Shown here one piece after another: positions 24,666 through 25,758 of a DNA stretch of 25,758 nucleotides. The notes below the pieces were generated by a model, which worked only from the letters and a program-made list of their open reading frames with translations, made no database searches and had not been told where the DNA came from. This stretch comes from Holophagaceae bacterium UBA692 (lineage in GTDB: Bacteria > Acidobacteriota > Holophagae > Holophagales > Holophagaceae), in the NCBI GenBank assembly GCA_002297665.1, contig DBMS01000231.1:1-25758 (forward strand), read 5' to 3'. Both the position numbers and the translations under genes were made by a program. Position 1 is the first letter of the stretch, and each line of letters starts with the position of its first letter.

Positions 24666-25511
24666 ATGCGACCCTTCCTGCTCCTGGTGACCGCCATGAC
24701 CCTGACCGCCCAGACCCCCGGGCCGAACGTCCGCCCCCTGGTTGACGGCACCCTCTCCCTGGAAACCTCCCTCCTCAGGGGCATCGCGCCCGCGGAGGCG
24801 GTCCGGATGCTGGGCGGCCGCACCGCCGCCACCACCCCCGTCAACGCCTTCCTGGTGCGCCAGGCCGGCAAGGTCATCCTGGTGGACACCGGCATGGGCA
24901 AGGATCCGGAGGAGGACTCCGGCCATCTGGCCGAAGGCCTTGCCGCCGCCGGGGTGACGCCGGCCCAGGTGGACCTGGTGCTCATCACCCATTTCCATTT
25001 CGACCACGTGGGCGGCCTGCTCCTGCCCGGCGGCGCCCGGGCCTTCCCCCGGGCGAAGCTCTGCGTCTCCCGGGTCGAGCACGACCTGTGGACGACCCGG
25101 GATCGCCTCCCCGAGCGCCTGTGGGAACGCATCCCCAAGGTGCGGGCCATCTTCGAGGCGTACGGATCCGATCTGGTGCTGACCCGGGACGGCGACGCCG
25201 TGGCCGAAGGGGTCACGGCCCTGGCCGCGCCCGGCCACACCGCCGGGCACACCGTCTACGCGTTCCGGTCCAACGGCCGGGACCTGTGGTGCATCGGGGA
25301 CCTCATCCACTTCGGCGAGGTGCAGTTCGCGCGGCCCGCCACCGGCATCAGCTTCGACCTGGAAGGGGACCTGGCCGTGCGGACCCGCCTGGACTTCTTC
25401 CGCCGGGCCGCGGCCGGAAACGTGGTCCTGGCCGGCGCCCACCTGCCCCACCTGGTGCGGATCGTCCAGGATGGGGACGGGTACCGGACCACGCGCGTCG
25501 AGGGGCCTTAG
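24666..25511 (+). CDS. Exported metallo-beta-lactamase-fold hydrolase
   Basis: The 281-residue protein starts with a signal peptide (MRPFLLLVTAMTLTAQ) and has the full MBL metal-binding set. These are HFHFDH (His109, His111, Asp113, His114), His191/His195 in PGHTAGH, Asp212 in IGDLIH, and a late His (259 or 262, GAHLPH). It probably binds two zinc ions and acts in the periplasm or outside. The closest visible resemblance is to lactonase-like or quorum-quenching MBL proteins, but no substrate can be fixed. The ATG at 24666 lacks a Shine-Dalgarno and lies six bases after TAGAAT, so the message may be leaderless. The stop is seven bases from the convergent TfoX-like gene. Confidence 0.88.
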   Translation: MRPFLLLVTAMTLTAQTPGPNVRPLVDGTLSLETSLLRGIAPAEAVRMLGGRTAATTPVNAFLVRQAGKVILVDTGMGKDPEEDSGHLAEGLAAAGVTPAQVDLVLITHFHFDHVGGLLLPGGARAFPRAKLCVSRVEHDLWTTRDRLPERLWERIPKVRAIFEAYGSDLVLTRDGDAVAEGVTALAAPGHTAGHTVYAFRSNGRDLWCIGDLIHFGEVQFARPATGISFDLEGDLAVRTRLDFFRRAAAGNVVLAGAHLPHLVRIVQDGDGYRTTRVEGP

Positions 25512-25518
25512 GGGGTGG

Positions 25519-25758
25519 TCATTTCGGACGCCGGCTCGGTTTCCGCCGGGGCGCCTCCAGGCCGTCCGCCGTGGCCCTGGCCAGGGCCGAAAGCCGTTCC
25601 CGGTCGTCCCAGTCCTCCTCCGCAATGAGGAAGCAGGGCTTCGCCCCCGGGTAGGGCGAAGCCTCCACCACCGCGCCCAGCATCCCCCGCCCCGCGGGCG
25701 TGGGCTTGAAGAACAGCCGGTCGTCGCAGATCATGGCGAACATCTTGCCGTCCAGGAA
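25519..25758 (-). CDS. TfoX/Sxy-like protein, C-terminal part
   Basis: Only the last 79 residues are in the window; the start lies to the right. The segment reads in from the edge as FLDGKMFAMICDDRLFFKPT. It contains the TfoX N-domain pattern of a small beta-sheet protein (DGKMFAMI...DRLFFK) and a middle stretch ASPYPGAKPC. It ends in a basic tail, APRRKPSRRPK. TfoX proteins modulate competence or DNA-uptake genes in some bacteria, but many are uncharacterised. The stop at 25519 is convergent with the MBL hydrolase stop at 25511. Because it is truncated, completeness cannot be judged. Confidence 0.72.
   Translation of the reverse strand, partial: FLDGKMFAMICDDRLFFKPTPAGRGMLGAVVEASPYPGAKPCFLIAEEDWDDRERLSALARATADGLEAPRRKPSRRPK

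Overview
The window is a very GC-rich bacterial chromosome segment with densely packed genes, mostly in short operons with overlapping start and stop codons. The gene set combines three-subunit transhydrogenase, an octaheme c-type cytochrome with a membrane cytochrome b and an outer-membrane barrel, a selenium-type molybdenum hydroxylase with YgfK, an FNR-type regulon, and many Ala/Gly/Pro-rich proteins. This suggests a Gram-negative, respiratory, facultatively or strictly anaerobic organism. My best guess is Acidobacteriota of the Holophaga/Geothrix type, but that is an inference from gene content only. I see no rRNA, tRNA, CRISPR array, insertion sequence or phage gene.

Left part (1-7323): a truncated ettA (minus) is divergent from a two-cluster ferredoxin-like gene (plus). 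A perfect FNR-type box (TTGATGCAGATCAA) lies in front of the ferredoxin gene. Next come pntAA-pntAB-pntB, joined by two GTGA overlaps and preceded by a strong hairpin that encloses the pntAA start codon. Then follow a large exported protein of unknown family, a VOC-fold protein and a hemerythrin-like protein. The hemerythrin gene has a second perfect FNR-type box (TTGATCCCCATCAA). In both cases the box lies at the same distance from a CAnnnT -10-like hexamer, as in class II FNR promoters.

Middle (7320-11855, minus): a four-gene electron-transfer operon in the order monoheme cytochrome c, outer-membrane beta-barrel (DUF3373-like), octaheme cytochrome of the tetrathionate-reductase family with a C-terminal membrane anchor, and four-helix cytochrome b. 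It could carry electrons between the quinone pool and a periplasmic or external substrate. An AT-rich upstream region of about 280 bases probably holds its promoter.

Right-middle (11856-22803): a minus-strand operon encodes a fused [2Fe-2S]-molybdopterin hydroxylase (selenium-dependent xanthine dehydrogenase type), a 1097-residue YgfK-type flavin/Fe-S reductase, and an ATP-grasp ligase. It has no FAD-domain subunit, so YgfK may be the electron partner. Divergent from it, across a 308-base region rich in inverted repeats, is a large membrane hybrid sensor kinase.

Right end (22800-25758): GTP cyclohydrolase II is translationally coupled to a COG3380-like FAD amine oxidase. A divergent exported metallo-beta-lactamase-fold hydrolase follows, then the 3' part of a TfoX-like gene. 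The most notable signals are the two matched FNR promoters, the start-codon hairpin before pntAA, the hydroxylase-YgfK-ATP-grasp operon, the octaheme/porin operon and the unassigned 596-residue exported protein.
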